A DNA stretch of 64,000 bases from Cydia pomonella (GCF_033807575.1 NC_084727.1:620001-684000); one strand, 5' to 3'. Shown: positions 1 through 12,215, numbered from the stretch's first letter. Notes: a model not told the origin generated them from the letters alone. Made by a program: numbers and translations.

Positions 1-1353
1 TGGTGGAATATAGTATTTTCCAGAATAAGGCATTAAAAATATAGTACATTTCAAAAAAATATAGTACTTTTAGATAAAATGCTAAACGTAAGTGTAAATA
101 CGTTTAATCATACTTACTAGCACGCTGTTAAGATTAGTTATGGTAACGATTTTAGAGCAAAAATGTAAAATTGATAGATTTAGTCGTTGAAATTGTACTC
201 CTTTTGTTACGCAATATCTAAAGAACAAGTATTGGTTTCTATTAGCACGTCTTCTCATTTTGCCTTTTAATAATGAGGTCGCAAGCGTGCGTCCCCGGTA
301 ATGTGTGACGAGAAGGGACAGTTTTTAAAAATTCATCAAAAAACTATGGACAAATTCATCAAAGAACAGTTTTAGCAAATGTTGTAGATTGTTTAAGTAT
401 CAAAATTACGTTGAAATTAAGTCGATTTTCAGATAAATTGTCACTTGTTTTGAAGGCAGTTCTAGAGAAAATTGATTACGTCTAACTTTCATTCAAATAA
501 CTAAATTCAAATTTATAATAACAAAAATGTAGTTTATTAAAGTTGAAGTACAGGATATGTGTAATACAAAATTACCATTTTTAGCAGTCCACTCTTTACG
601 AAATTTACAAATAAGCTCAACAAAATCAGTGCTTTACGCGCGTTTACCTAAACGTCCATCAGAAAAACAATCATTACTAATTAAATGAGTCTATTTAAAA
701 AAAAATAAAGGTAACAAGACGCGCTAATAGAAACCAGTACTAGTTATTTCTAATAGTTAACAGAAGTTGTACAATTTCATCGACTAAATCTATGAATTTG
801 ACATTGTTGCAACTAAAATCGATAACGGCCTCTTAACTATTCCTTTTGGGTAGACCACTCTCTGTTATCAAAATCATCCTATTCCTAGACTCCAGCTAAC
901 ATGCCATCAGTTAAACATATATGTAAAACTGCTCACTCGTCATCTCATACGCCCAGTAATAATAAAGAGTAAAAAAAGAATCTTTTTAATAACAATATTT
1001 ATTTAAAGATAAATTAATATTTTTTATTGAGCTTTGTGCACTTTTTAGTAATGTCAAATTTTTAATAAAATGAGATAACGATTCAGTAAATTCATACTGA
1101 ATATTTATGACAATTTAATAGCTCACTTTTTATTAAATTTATGTCAGCCCTGTTGCATTCCTCACGCCATTTTGTCTTCATACTTGAAATAATTTTATTT
1201 GATTAGAATTAAATTGATAATCGATCTTGAACAAATTAGAAGGATGTCGGAAATATAGTATTTTAGCGTACTATATATTTTTTCAACAGTATATAGTACA
1301 GAGAGCCAAAATATAGTACAATACTATATAATATAGTACGGTTGGCAACCCTA
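1..1353. mobile_element. hAT-like non-autonomous element, copy A (left end outside window)
   Basis: Near-identical over its length to 45493-46877, where both ends are visible. The right end here is GTTGGCAACCCTA, the exact inverse of the TAGGGTTGCCAAC left end of the other copy. It is AT-rich, has no transposase ORF, and carries many ATATAGTA words near both ends that could be subterminal transposase-binding sites. The superfamily is inferred from the 8-bp target duplication of copy B. Confidence 0.75.
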
Positions 1354-1402
1354 TACGGAACCCTACACTGAGCATGCCCCGACATGCTCTTGGCCGGTTT
1401 CT
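1354..1402 (+). repeat. Fragment of the GGTTCCGTA interspersed repeat (family F1)
   Basis: The segment TACGGAACCCTAC...GAGCATGCCCCGACATGCTC also ends the repeat at 24938-25572. It directly abuts the hAT-like element, which probably inserted beside or into it. Confidence 0.5.
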
Positions 1403-1458
1403 TCGTGTCGCAACGTTTGTCGATGTACGATTTTCATCTTGGCTATAGCTAGGCCGGG

Positions 1459-1585
1459 GCCTACCGCGAAAACCGAAATTCCCAAATTGCGGTGATCTTT
1501 CTCTTTTACTCTCACTAAAATGTATTTAGAGTGACAGAGAAAAATGGCCGTAATTGACGAACTTCGATTTTCGCGGTTATATCCT
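1459..1585. repeat. Foldback MITE (ACCGCGAAAA termini)
   Basis: ACCGCGAAAA near the left end is repeated in inverse (TTTTCGCGGTTAT) near the right end, with an internal inverse match around AGTGACAGAGA / TCTCTTTTACTCT. A related copy lies at 41037-41160. Confidence 0.5.
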
Positions 1586-1626
1586 AGATAACATCGTGTG
1601 GGGCTTTTAAGAAACTTAATTATTAT

Positions 1627-3861
1627 TTGGAATTGGAACATTTCAAATTGTTCGAAATAGATACATGGATTATAATTATTCGAATAGGTAGTCGAATGTA
1701 CAGATTTAGCTGTTATATCTGTGATCGAATGAGATTAGTTACTAGTATCTATGCGACCGATGCGACCCGACATATAAGTAGAGAACTGAAGGGTGAAGTG
1801 AAGGGATGTTCATAATAAAAGTAGGTATAAAAACATCCGTTGAGACTCGAGACGTGTTGTGTTCCACACAGCATTAACATTCAAGCCACAGGTAGACAGA
1901 CGCATCCTTTCCAACAAGTGTGGACCGAAAAGGCTTTATTGATGCTTATTATATTTTTGTGACCATTATTAGGTATTATAATCCACTAATCTAAACCATT
2001 TAACCACCTAAATAGGTCGTAGAAAGATTATAGGCAGGTAACGAAGGTAACTGACGAATCCAGTTGAATACCTAACAGAAACAACAACTCTTATCTAAAA
2101 ACATTGGAACTGTTATTTTCATTTGTAGAGAAGTAGGTAATATTATGACTTAAATTAGCATATTTAGGTCGTATTACGAAACTTGGGTATCGGTGTCAAA
2201 ATAACTACGAATTATAGTAACATGATACAGAAATCACTAGAACAACATACGATAAAGCGGCATAAACAAAACAATGGATTTATCGTAAATTGATAAGTAG
2301 TTTCAAAACAAGCGTCCATTTTTGGATAATACGTCCGAATTTAAAACTACTCCGATAGTACTAAATTCCTTTGTCAAATACACTTTCTTATTTGGTAGGG
2401 TTATATCGAATTCAGCCGCACGTAACCTCCTCGATTGTTGAATAAAACTTTTTTTTCGGGCGTTGCTAACCCAACACAGCGTAGTAGAAAACAGTAGAGA
2501 TATTCCATACAAAGAAATCTTGTTTTTCTAAGTGAATATCGCCTTAAATGCATTTAAAACATTATTGAAACAATGTATCCAGGTTTACATACTTACTATG
2601 TGTTATCAGTTAGTTCAAATATATTACTTTTTGTCGAAAAATTGTGTTTACTTTGATAATAATTTCACTACTGCTGTATTCTGTTATGTTGCGATTGGAG
2701 CTGGCCGAATGGAGTCACGGGGGCTCAATGTAAAGCGCTTCATGCATGGGACGTTTGATAGATCACATGATCAGTGATCACCGTGTTCTGTTGTGATCGT
2801 ATAATTTTATGTTACTTTAATTTTAAACTCAGAATGTTACAAAACCTTGTTAAATATATTCGAATTTAAACTGTCGTGAGACACTAACGTTAAGCTAATT
2901 TTACAGCTTAACTCACAGTGCTAAATAAATATACCTGAATATATATTATAGTACCACACTAATAACACTTAACTTTAAAGGTACACGTTTACTGTTACTT
3001 TAAGAAATATAAGACAGTAATAACCCCCCTATTGTATACCCGTGTAAAATTTTAGGAACATTGTACTCAACACAATAATATACGTTAGCTTATTTAAAAA
3101 AAATTAATACGGACATTAAACGATTATTAAAAAATACCACATTTTGACAATCCCTTTCCATCCATTACTAGAATGGGTGATCAAGTAATTACCACTTCTA
3201 GTCGCTCTCATTACCAAAGTACTTTGAATTTAATGACCATACTGTACAATAACCTTCCCTAGAAAAGTAGGCTTTTAATTCATATGTAATATGATGTACC
3301 TATATTATTCATTTAAAAAGTATATACATACATATATACGTATATTAATTTATTTTTACATGTTTATTTAGAAAGACAATACAATGTAGGATCTGCTTAT
3401 CAAAGATGAGGCGAATTAATGTTAAATCACAATCATTAACATTAATCATAATTGAATCTAAATACATGTGAAATACGGTAATTGATTTAAAGAAAGCTAT
3501 GACGAAAAATATGTAATAATATAGCCAAATTATTTCTCCTTAAGATGAATTAACAAAAAAGCATACACATCTATGCGTACATAAAATATATTCGATTTTA
3601 TTGATCGTTTTACAGAAAAATATCGGTATACTATAAAATCATAAAAAATTATGCGAGTTTTAATCTTGTAACTTGTATTTGAGAATTAATTACGGAAAAC
3701 ATACTTTATTATTCTTGAACTCAGCCATAAAAACAAAAAATAAATCCAAAATTGCTTGAGTATCCATAAGTCAATTTATTTTATTTAAAAATTTAACCAA
3801 ACAAAACAAATGCAACCGTGTTTCAATTCATTGTGATTAATAAATACTATAACTACTAGGA
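1627..3861. other. No gene recognised
   Basis: AT-rich sequence with only short unmatched reading frames (for example 1627-1815 + and 2303-2512 -). None has a recognisable motif or plausible splice context. Confidence 0.5.
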
Positions 3862-4061
3862 CAGTGGTTCCTAACCTTTTCAGTTCTGCCACCCCTATGA
3901 CTAACTAGGGAACGCGATTTTACCCCTACTCCCAGTAAATATCAATATTCTTTCTTACAGGTCTAATTTCTTTTATATTTAATCCAACTTATTACCCCCG
4001 TAAAATACCAGTTTTACCCCTACGGGGGTAATTATAATTACCCCCAGGTTAGGAACCGCTG
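3862..4061. mobile_element. hAT-like MITE (CAGTGGTTCCTAACC termini)
   Basis: The left end CAGTGGTTCCTAACCTTTT is mirrored by GGTTAGGAACCGCTG at the right. Internal inverse matches run around TTACCCC/GGGGTAA. The termini suit hAT elements, but the flanking 8-mers (TACTAGGA, TACATACC) do not match, so the target duplication has decayed or the edges are slightly off. Confidence 0.6.
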
Positions 4062-4261
4062 TACATACCTTTATACTTTGACATGATTTTGCAAATGTTG
4101 TATTACCTATTTATATTATTTTATGCCTTTGTAAATATATCCTGTTTTTTTACTATATTTGCACGGATTTATTTTATTTTTTAATACCTTCTCATAGCTG
4201 TGTCCTATGCAAACAAATTCTTTGAATCATTGAATTATTTGATTTAACGTATTTAAAATAA

Positions 4262-4467
4262 TGCCCGTTTATTGTATAGCTATGTGTAGCATTAAAGTAC
4301 ATTCAATTCCATTAAAAATCTTAATCTTAATCTTAATTTTAAATGTAAATAGGCTTTGTTTTAATTTTTATTGTAATTTTATTTTTAAGTTAGTTTTAAC
4401 TTTAATCTAGTTTTATTTTGACATGTAAACTAACTTTATGAATAAATGAGTATGAGTATGAGTATGA
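4262..4467 (+). repeat. Probable LINE 3' tail
   Basis: A T/A-rich stretch ends with AATAAATGAGTATGAGTATG, a poly(A)-signal-like hexamer followed by a GAGTAT microsatellite tail, as at the 3' ends of several insect non-LTR retrotransposons. No coding part remains. Confidence 0.4.
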
Positions 4468-4600
4468 ATCCCAATAAACATAAAGAAATAAAAGCGTGTT
4501 CATTTTTAATGATCCGTGATCAACCATTTCTATTGTCGACCCATGTCTAGCGCGCTTTACCTCCCCACTGCGCAGCTCACTCGCGCAGCCGCCATTACGG

Positions 4601-4608
4601 TATAAATA
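4601..4608 (+). promoter_or_regulatory. TATA box upstream of the PNRC-like gene
   Basis: TATAAATA sits at the edge where AT-rich DNA gives way to a CpG-rich block, about 360 bp before the start codon at 4963. This would predict a start site near 4630 and a 5' UTR of roughly 330 nt. The start site itself is inferred. Confidence 0.45.
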
Positions 4609-4962
4609 GTTCGGGCGCCACCGCCGTGACGTAGTCGAAATCGAGAGGTGAAGGTGTAAATAATGGAGAGGTGGCGTACATGTCTAGTTGTAAAAGTAAA
4701 AATCGATTATCACCGGAGCTAGCAGCGAGACCGCCGACGCGCAGTCGTGAAAGTGAACCAGTACAGTGTTTCGACGTGTCATCCGCGTAGATCGACAAGT
4801 CCGAGGCCGTTACGGAGTGCGTCGAGCGACCATCGTCCGCGCGAGGCGACCATTTTGTGAACGACGCTCTGCTCCGACACGTCGCTACCGCTAAAGTGAT
4901 AAGTGAACTGTCCAGTTAGTATTCCGTGAGTAAGAGTCAACCGAAGAGAACCGCGGGCCGAG

Positions 4963-5229
4963 ATGAACTGCCAGGCTCAGAAGGGTCGCAGGCGCGCGAG
5001 CCGCACGCCGCTGCCGAGCGGCGCGCTGGCGCTGGGCGCGCGGCGCGAGCGGCGCGAGGTGCGCGAGCGCGAGACCCGCGAGGAGCGCTACGCCGCCGGC
5101 AAGTGGGGCTCCGCGCCCGCCGCGGCGGCTCTCCCGCCGCCGCCCACGCACTGGCGCCGCGCCGGAGAGCGCTGCCGCCTCGAGCCCGACCGCGCGCTGC
5201 CCCTCAAGCTGCTCCTCAACGTGGCGTAG
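4963..5229 (+). CDS. PNRC-family protein (proline-rich nuclear receptor coactivator-like), 88 aa
   Basis: Single-exon ORF in a very GC-rich block. The N-terminal half (residues 1-42) is basic and low in complexity. The C-terminal half follows the layout I know from vertebrate PNRC1/PNRC2: a YAAGKW segment (43-48), a proline-rich LPPPPTHW (57-64, matching the LPKPPSHW of PNRC) and a terminal LPLKLLLNVA (79-88, matching the LKTLLKV end). In vertebrates this region binds nuclear receptors and the decapping/NMD factors DCP1 and UPF1, so a role in mRNA decay or transcription is the family expectation. The ATG at 4963 is the first in frame and gives the family's usual short length. Overlapping frames (4926-5297 +, 4891-5151 -) are GC-driven shadows. 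The family call rests on C-terminal motifs only. Confidence 0.68.
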   Translation: MNCQAQKGRRRASRTPLPSGALALGARRERREVRERETREERYAAGKWGSAPAAAALPPPPTHWRRAGERCRLEPDRALPLKLLLNVA

Positions 5230-6791
5230 GCCTAGGGACTCTATCGCTAGTGTTAGGGGCGGGACCCGCCGTTCGTGCTAAGTTTTTTATTTCGTGAAGC
5301 GACGCGACCGCCGGCGTGCGCCGCGGCGCCTCCCGGTTCGGCACCCGGAAGCGCGGCGGCGGCGTCCACTAAATTCCGGCGTTAGGTATTATTTTGTGAA
5401 AAAAATTTTAGTAGGTAAGGGCGGCCGCGCGCGCGTCGCCGCCTGCCCGTCCTCGCCGCGGGCCTCTTCTATAAAAACAGAGAAAAACACAAAAAAATAG
5501 AGGCGGCGGCGACTATGGGCGGGCGGCGACGCGCCCCCGGCCGAGCCTCGCGCCCGCGCGGCCAGCCGGCCCCGCTCGCGGCTCCGGGGGCTCAGCGGCC
5601 TCCGCGGCCGCGCGACGCGCCATCCTATTACAAGGCGCGCAGCCGGCCCCGCGCGGAGCACTGAAACGTTGCATTTCTTTTATAAATGAGGCGTTATTTT
5701 TATATTTTGACGAGTGTCGGGCGCGAGGCTCGTGTTTATTTATCTCGAGACCAAGTTTGTTTGTATTTGTAAACGCCGGGCCGCGCGGGCTAAAAGATAC
5801 TTCGCAGCGCAAAAAATTCCAGCGCGCACCCCGCACACACTGAGCTTTAACACAAACAGCGGCCCGGCGTCGTAAAGTCGTAATTCTAGTAGTAGTTTAA
5901 AAATTGAAGGATGCTACGTCTGTTATGAATTGGAGATATATATTGTGGAGTGCAGAGTAGACCTGATCTCAGCTGCGGCTCGCGCCGTTGGAGTCTCTGT
6001 GATGTACAAAAACGAGTATATTTGGAATTTTACAAGTTTTTTATAATTAGTTGTAGTATAATTGTGTAAGTGAAGATGGTAGTGCGGCCTACGTCGCCCG
6101 AGCCAGCCGCAGCGAACTTTCCCTTCCTTCTGTAGCCCCGTAGTTCTACAGGTCTTATACCAAAGCTTTATTCTTCCTGCTAACGAAGACCGAAGCAAAC
6201 TCAAAACAATCAAGACCGAACAAAGAAAAAAGAAAAAATTATTCAAGACCTCGAGAACTGAAATTTTGTAAACCCGGACTACATATCTACAGTCCCTGGA
6301 CTGACCCTGTCCCCGTCCAAATTCCCCATCCTTTTCCCTGTCCCAGGGCTCTTCGGAGCCCGCCAAATATTTCTGAGTTTCTCACAGACTGTCAATCGTT
6401 CGATCAATCAATCTGCTCGAAAGAGCATTTTTTTCCTTAGCACAAGAAAGAAGAATCTAGAAGATTGCTGACTGGCAGCAGATGGAGTAAGTTTTGTAAG
6501 TTTTTGCTTTATTTCCAACATCTTTAAGAGGAAAGATGACGGCCAATTCTCCACACAAATGTAGTCCCGATTTTCCTCTCCCAATATTGACATTAGGGAA
6601 AATATTTTTAGACAATTTGATGTATATTAACCATAGCTATTGCCCGGGTCCTGCCCCTGTTTGTCTTTTTTCCATTTTTTTTTTTATAAAAATTAGGAGC
6701 GAAAATCATTTCATAAAAAATATTTAATGCTTCTAACTCTTTGTTTCTTTATTTATTCTAACTTCTATAATAATAAAAAAATCCAAATAAA
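5230..6791 (+). other. Probable 3' UTR / downstream CpG-rich block of the PNRC-like gene
   Basis: GC-rich DNA to about 5870, then AT-rich. No other gene is supported; the reading frames on both strands are compositional. A possible poly(A) signal AATAAA lies at 6786-6791, about 1.55 kb past the stop. The extent of the transcript cannot be set from sequence. Confidence 0.3.
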
Positions 6792-7508
6792 TTAAACATA
6801 GTTGCATAGCTGTGGTTAATATAACAAATTATGTCAAAATATTTTCAATATGTTAATATCCAGAGAAAACTGAGGACTATGTTTGAATGAAAAGGAGATA
6901 TCCATGCCCAAAGGACTGACAAATAGAACTCAACTTATTAATTAATATTTTCTAGGTCTGACTAAGCTAACTGCAATGACAAAGTGCGGTTATGTCATAA
7001 TTTACTAATGTGTAAATCGGTGTCATGTCAAAATTCTATAAAAATATGACGTTAACTCTTCTATCTTCGTCTTCTTTGTCTATGCAATGTTGCTTAAGTT
7101 GAGACAGAATGATTTCTATTTTCTTGCTAATCATAATAACATCTATAGGATTAAACAGATGTCATACTAAATAAAGTGACTTAAGGTCTTAGCACATTGT
7201 TACAACTCAACAGCCACTCGACTCAAAATTAAATATTGAAATTAAAGCCTTATCTTGTATGTCCTATAGTACAATGTTTAAAATTTAGGTAACTGTCGGG
7301 TGGTCTACGCGTCTTCCACTCGTCGTCCACTAAGGTGAACCAAAAGTGAGTTGAGTTGGTGTGGATTTGGTATAGTGTGCGAAGACCTTTAAGTGACCAG
7401 CTTTATCCGGCCTCGGCCACGAGGGCTTGGGCACTTTTTACACTTTAGTGTGACATCTATTTCAGTTTATAATTTTATATATAGTTGTCACTACCTCATT
7501 ACTTCAAA

Positions 7509-7700
7509 AAACCGGACAAGTGCAAGTCGGACTCTCCCACCGAGGGTTCCGTACTTTTTAGTTGTTATAGCGGCAACAGAAATACATCTGTGAAAATTTC
7601 AACTGTCTAGCTATCACGGTTCATGAGATACAGCCTGGTGACAGACGGACGGACAGCGGAGTCTTAGTAATAGGTACCGTTGGGTACGGAACCCTAAAAA
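7509..7700 (+). repeat. F1-family repeat
   Basis: Begins with CGGACAAGTGCAAGTCGGAC and GGGTTCCGTAC and ends with GACAGACGGACGGACAG and TACGGAACCCTAAAAA. The same ends bound 22446-22745 and 34541-40500. Non-coding. Confidence 0.6.
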
Positions 7701-7932
7701 CACATTTAAAGATTTCATAAAATTGAATATATTTTAATATCAATTAGTTTAGATTTATTTATGACACATCATTAAAAAATGTAATATGACCCTAGTTGAT
7801 CTTGTAGCAAATCATATAAATAATTTATTATATCTTTATATTAAAACTGCTAAAGATATGCACGTTACCTTACGATGTATTCCACATATCGCAATTACTT
7901 TGTCCAATGTGCATTGTGTTTTTGGGCTCCGC

Positions 7933-8078
7933 CGGCTCCTCTACACGATGGCCCATCTTAGGCCAGTCTAAGGGACGCAGCTATGCGGTAGAATGAGATA
8001 GCAATATCACTTACTCCCTCTAACGTATAAATGCGTCCCTTGGACTGGCCTGCGCTGGACCATCGTGTAGAGGAGCCG
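7933..8078. repeat. Foldback MITE (CGGCTCCTCTACACGATGG ends)
   Basis: About 45 bp at the left (CGGCTCCTCTACACGATGG then GGCCAGTCTAAGGGACGCA) is mirrored at the right (TGCGTCCCTTGGACTGGCC then CCATCGTGTAGAGGAGCCG), leaving a ~50-bp loop. Confidence 0.8.
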
Positions 8079-8344
8079 TTTGAGATCCAAATAGACATTG
8101 GACAGGTAGATCATATGCTCTTTTCTTTAGTATACTTACACATCCTGTTTTTATTGGATTCCGTTACTCCTGGGTAAGTACGTAAGGAAACTAAATGGCA
8201 TCTCTTTTGTAACACTTGCACAGTTTGTTATCAAAATCGCTGCAGAATTATCTTGGTCTAACTCTACCCACGATTATTGACCACCGCCACCACACACAGT
8301 ATGAAAGGTTAAATTAGATAACCATGACCATGATAGTCAAACAT

Positions 8345-8482
8345 AAGTTGGCAGCGATATTGGTAGCCTAGACGGTGCAAGTGTTATTTTAAACGTCAAA
8401 CTTCTATAAAATTATGACGTTTACTTAACACTTCAACAGCCTGAGCTATTAAAATCGCTGCAAACTTCTCTTGGTCTGTCTA
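8345..8482. repeat. Foldback MITE (AAGTTGGCAGCGATTTTG family)
   Basis: The left AAGTTGGCAGCGATATTG is mirrored by TAAAATCGCTGCAAACTT and CTTGGTCT at the right. The centre GACGGTGCAAGTG...CACTT is also inverse. A half copy lies at 8210-8262; relatives are at 15243-15393 and 52275-52375. Confidence 0.65.
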
Positions 8483-8824
8483 TTTAATTTCTTAGATACT
8501 AACATAACCTCACTCACCACGTGTCCCAAGTTTCGAGGCGATTCCGGAACCGAACCTGACTCATTCTGAACAAAAACCGTTTTGCCTACAAATGAATGCG
8601 TCATTGACTAAGGAAAAAATCTTGAATCTGCTATAGTCGTGAATTTTTATATCTTGTTGAAAAAAAATTGAGGGCACTTTTTAGATAAATAACGGTAAAT
8701 AAATATTTAATGATGGTCCAATAGTTGCTGCTTAAGAGGAAAGGAGAGGACCGGTTCTTCATAGTCCATACAAACGTCCCCATTTTCCTCTGGATATCAT
8801 AGAAAGTATGTTTATATAATTTTG

Positions 8825-9050
8825 GACCGGTCTGGCCTAGTTGGGTAGTGACCCTGCCTATGAAGCCGATGGTCCCGGGTTCAAATCCTGGTAAGGGCAT
8901 TTATTCGTGTGATGAGCATGGATATTTGATCCTGAGTCATGGATGTTTTCTATGTATTTAAGTATTTATAAATATGTATATATATATTATATATATCGTT
9001 GTCTAAGTACCCGCAACACAAGCCTTATTGAGCTTACCGTGGGACTTCAA
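8825..9050 (+). repeat. tRNA-derived SINE (family A)
   Basis: The head has a pol III A box (TGGCCTAGTTGG) and B box (GGTTCAAATCC) about 40 bp apart. A body follows with TCGTTGTCTAAGTACCCGCA and CACAAGCCTTATTGAGCTTA. Other copies are at 19073, 29216, 48861, 49279, 52452, 56032 and 57529, in both orientations. Confidence 0.85.
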
Positions 9051-9144
9051 TTTTAGACCAGCGGTTGAACAAAAATGGGTTTCGATAATATTAAAGTTTT
9101 TTCTTTTTTGATATGTCATTGGGAGTATGTTAAATAATACTTTG

Positions 9145-9600
9145 GTAAAAAGTTAGAAATTTTAAGGTTGAGCTTTCGGTTATATTTAAATATTTTAATT
9201 TTTGCTAATAACTAAGTAAATATAGAATTAAAGTTACAGAAAACTTTAGCATATCGAATAACACTTCAATTTATGTACAATTTTCAGTTTTTAGAAATCT
9301 GGAACAGCTGCTTTCTGGTAAACGTAAAAACACGAGTTATTTTGTAAATATAGAATTAGAGTTGTTGATATTGCAAAATTACGATATTATCGATCAACTT
9401 AGTATTCTACTAAAAAGTTAGACATGTAGACAATGTGCTTGTCTAGATATTGATTTCAGGTTAAGCAGTATAGCTAATATTGAATTAAAGTTTGTAGAGT
9501 TAATAATAATCGATCATCAACAATGATCTCAGTTACTAAACAAAAATTTAGAAATATAAAATCACGGCGACACTCATTACTGATATGTATGCATTCCTTT
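9145..9600 (-). repeat. ~130-bp diverged tandem repeat, left inverted array
   Basis: AATATNGAATTAAAGT recurs at 9219, ~9345 and 9476, a period of 127-130 bp, within units that also share TTTTTAGAAA and AGTTATTTTGT words. The same unit in the opposite orientation and with the same period is at 14181, 14311 and 14440. A GC-rich patch (9630-9715) follows on the inner side. Confidence 0.6.
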
Positions 9601-10324
9601 CTTATATAAATACGTTACGTTTCAAACGCGCGGCAAGTTTGCGCGCGCCGCGCGCTGTGGCAGGAGGCAGCGAACAACGCTAGTGGGGAGCGGGGTGCCC
9701 TTGACTGCGTCTACGGTCCATCAAAAAAAATCCTAAAGCGTGTTTTAAATTAATAGCAATAGAAAATTGTTATTTTGTTGTTACTATAATAGGTATTGCC
9801 CGCGGTTTCATTCACGTAGAATTCGTTATCGCGTTACATGAATATTATTTATTTATTTAAACTTTATTGCACAAACAAAAAAAAAAACACAAATGGCGGA
9901 CTTAATGCCAAAAGGCATTCTCTACCAGTCAACCATTGGGTCAAATAGAGACAAAAAAAACACATTCTCATACAGATGACCACCCTTCCTTGTACCATTT
10001 TAAAAGCCAGTTGCAGCTTTTCTTTCCCGATTTTTTTCAGATGTTTGGACTTGGTATTTTCCTCGCGATAGTTATTTGTTTTAAGGGGAATGTTGTTGTT
10101 AACCGCTAATGCTAATATTGATAACCGATAGTTATATAGAGATACGTTATAAGGTATGTGCACCCCATGTTATTTATTTCTGATAAGAAATAAATGTAAG
10201 ACAAAATTCACAGTGATACATTTCAAGTAGGTTGCCTTGTAAGATTGCGTACGGATAGTTTTTTTGTTTGTTATTTCATCGTATGATATATCAAATGAAA
10301 GCTTATTTGAAAGTTGCCGTATTA

Positions 10325-10420
10325 AAAAAGTTGGTCCAGTTAATGGTCGCCTAGATTAACCGATTTTTATATAAAATGTAGGCAACCATGGACTGGACCA
10401 ACTTGTTAAAAAGGCAACCT
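10325..10420. repeat. Foldback MITE (AAGTTGGTCCAGT ends)
   Basis: AAAAAGTTGGTCCAGTTAATGG at the left is mirrored by CCATGGACTGGACCAACTTG at the right, ~50 bp apart. Confidence 0.6.
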
Positions 10421-10444
10421 ATTAGTACAGTTAGTAATATAGTA

Positions 10445-11013
10445 CCTGGGCGACCGAGCTTTGCTCGGTTATAACTATTTATTGTAATATGGTGGTGATA
10501 ATGTACATAAACTTAAAAAGTAAAATGTGAACTGACAATTATTATTATTTACAATCGATTTTAACCTTACAGCACTTGTCACAGAGTAACGCCATCTATT
10601 GTCAATTTCTCTTATTACATAGGTCATTTTTTTTTACTAAATTAAACTTGTGTAAAACAATAAAAATTAAAAAATTATATATAAACTTGAACATATAAAA
10701 AAAACAAAAGTTAGTCACCGGGCGAGATTCGAACCCGTAACACTCGTTTAGCAGTCCGCGTCTTAACCCGCTGGACCAGACGGACAGTGGCCGGCAACAC
10801 GAAATTAGTGACCATATTCTGCGTCGAAAGAAAAACGCATGAAAACTCGAAAACACGCGTTTTCCCAAACATAAGACTAATCTAGATAGATTGTATACCC
10901 CCAAAAACCCCTATATGTATACCAAATTTCAGCGAAATCGTTAGAGCCGTTTCCGAGATCACAGAAATATAATTATATATATATACAAGAATTGCTCGTT
11001 TAAAGGTATAAGA
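10445..11013 (-). mobile_element. Helitron-like non-autonomous element with internal tRNA-like segment, copy 1
   Basis: Read on the minus strand it starts TCTTATACCTTTAAACGAGC after an A and ends with the hairpin CCGAGCAAAGCTCGG followed by TCGCCCAGG and then T. A TC start, 3' hairpin and A/T flanks, without TIR or target duplication, fit Helitrons, although the last bases are not a perfect CTRR. In the middle (10718-10790) is a tRNA-Ser(GCT)-like stretch with B-box-like GGGTTCGAATC and anticodon-loop-like CTGCTAA. Its stems pair poorly, so it is not a working tRNA gene. Copies 2 and 3 are at 12824 and 54026. Confidence 0.65.
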
Positions 11014-11479
11014 TAAAATAACTTTTCTTTTGATATATCATGTGACGTTTTCGTTTACACACTAAAAGCACAGTGTAAAAAGTAACAGTGGGCCGACGCC
11101 TTTGATGTTTGCGTAAATGCCGACACCGCTCAAGGTCTTCGTACCTACCTAGGGTTATCACAGACTTACACAACTGCCCAAAAGAGGATGGAAATGTTTT
11201 TAGTTTTCATGTTGTATGATGTATGTGTACTAATTTTACAAATGACGTCCATTTTGGAAATAAAGATGGCGGACGTCCCTTTTTTGAAAAAGTCGTCATG
11301 GGTGTTGTTTTCTGGGTTTTTAGGGGTGTGGATTTCAAAAATGGCATCTATTTTGAAAATAAATATGGCGGACGCTACTTTTTGAAATGGGTGTCGATGT
11401 GTGTAGCCGTGATATCAACCACCTTTAATTCTAAAATGGTCTCTATTTTTGAAATCTGCGCCAACAAGAACCGCCAAAA

Positions 11480-12215
11480 TTGACGTCATTTTTGTAATTG
11501 GAACCCCGAGGAACCTCGGAGATGACACCCATATCGATTTTTAAGAAAAATTAATGTCCGCCATCTTGGATTTCAAAATAGACGTCATTTTCGTAATCGG
11601 AATCCTGAGGAACCTCGGATATGACACCCATATCGACTTTTAAGAAAAAATAATTTCCGCCATCTTGGATTTCAAAATGAACGTCATTTTCGTAATCGGA
11701 TCCCCGAGGAACCTCGGAGATGACACCCATATCGATTTTTAAGAAAAATTAATGTCCGCCATCTTGGATTTCAAAATGAACGTCATTTTCGTAATCGGAA
11801 CCCCGAGGAACCTCGGAGATGACACCCATATCGATTTTTAAGAAAAATTAATGTCCGCCATCTTGGATTTCAAAATAGACGTCATTTTCGTAATCGGAAT
11901 CCCGAGGAACCTCGGATATGACACCCATATCGACTTAAGAAAAAATAATTTCCGCCATCTTGGATTTCAAAATGAACGTCATTTTCGTAATCGGATCCCC
12001 GAGGAACCTCGGAGATGACACCCATATCGATTTTTAAGAAAAAATAATGTTCGCCATCTTGGATTGCAAAATGGACGTCATTTTCGTAATCGGAACCTTG
12101 AAGAACCTCGGAGATGACACCCATACCGATTTTTAAGAAAAATGAATGTCCGCCATCTTGGGTTCCATAATGGATGTCATTTTCGTAATCGGCAACCTGA
12201 GGACTTTCAAAAATA
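11480..12215. repeat. ~99-bp minisatellite, about seven units
   Basis: Units share CCGCCATCTTGGATTTCAAA, GACGTCATTTTCGTAATCGG, GAGGAACCTCGGA and TGACACCCATATCGA. The last motif recurs near 11521, 11622, 11721, 11820, 11919, 12016 and 12115. Diverged half units extend to ~11240 and ~12350. Because the period is close to 99 bp it leaves a repetitive minus-strand frame open (11882-12250), which I do not consider a gene. Confidence 0.9.

Noticed and set aside
4891..5836. Several overlapping long frames in both strands of the GC-rich block
   Set aside because: They arise from base composition (Ala/Arg/Gly/Pro runs). Only 4963-5229 has family motifs.
10718..10790. tRNA-Ser(GCT) gene
   Set aside because: B box and anticodon loop are recognisable, but anticodon and acceptor stems do not pair, and the same piece occurs in three repeat copies.
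10602..10904. ORF shared with 12895-13290 and 54155-54406 (LVLCLGKR, RRRIWSLISC and similar)
   Set aside because: It is the Helitron-like repeat with its tRNA-like segment translated; frames break differently in each copy.
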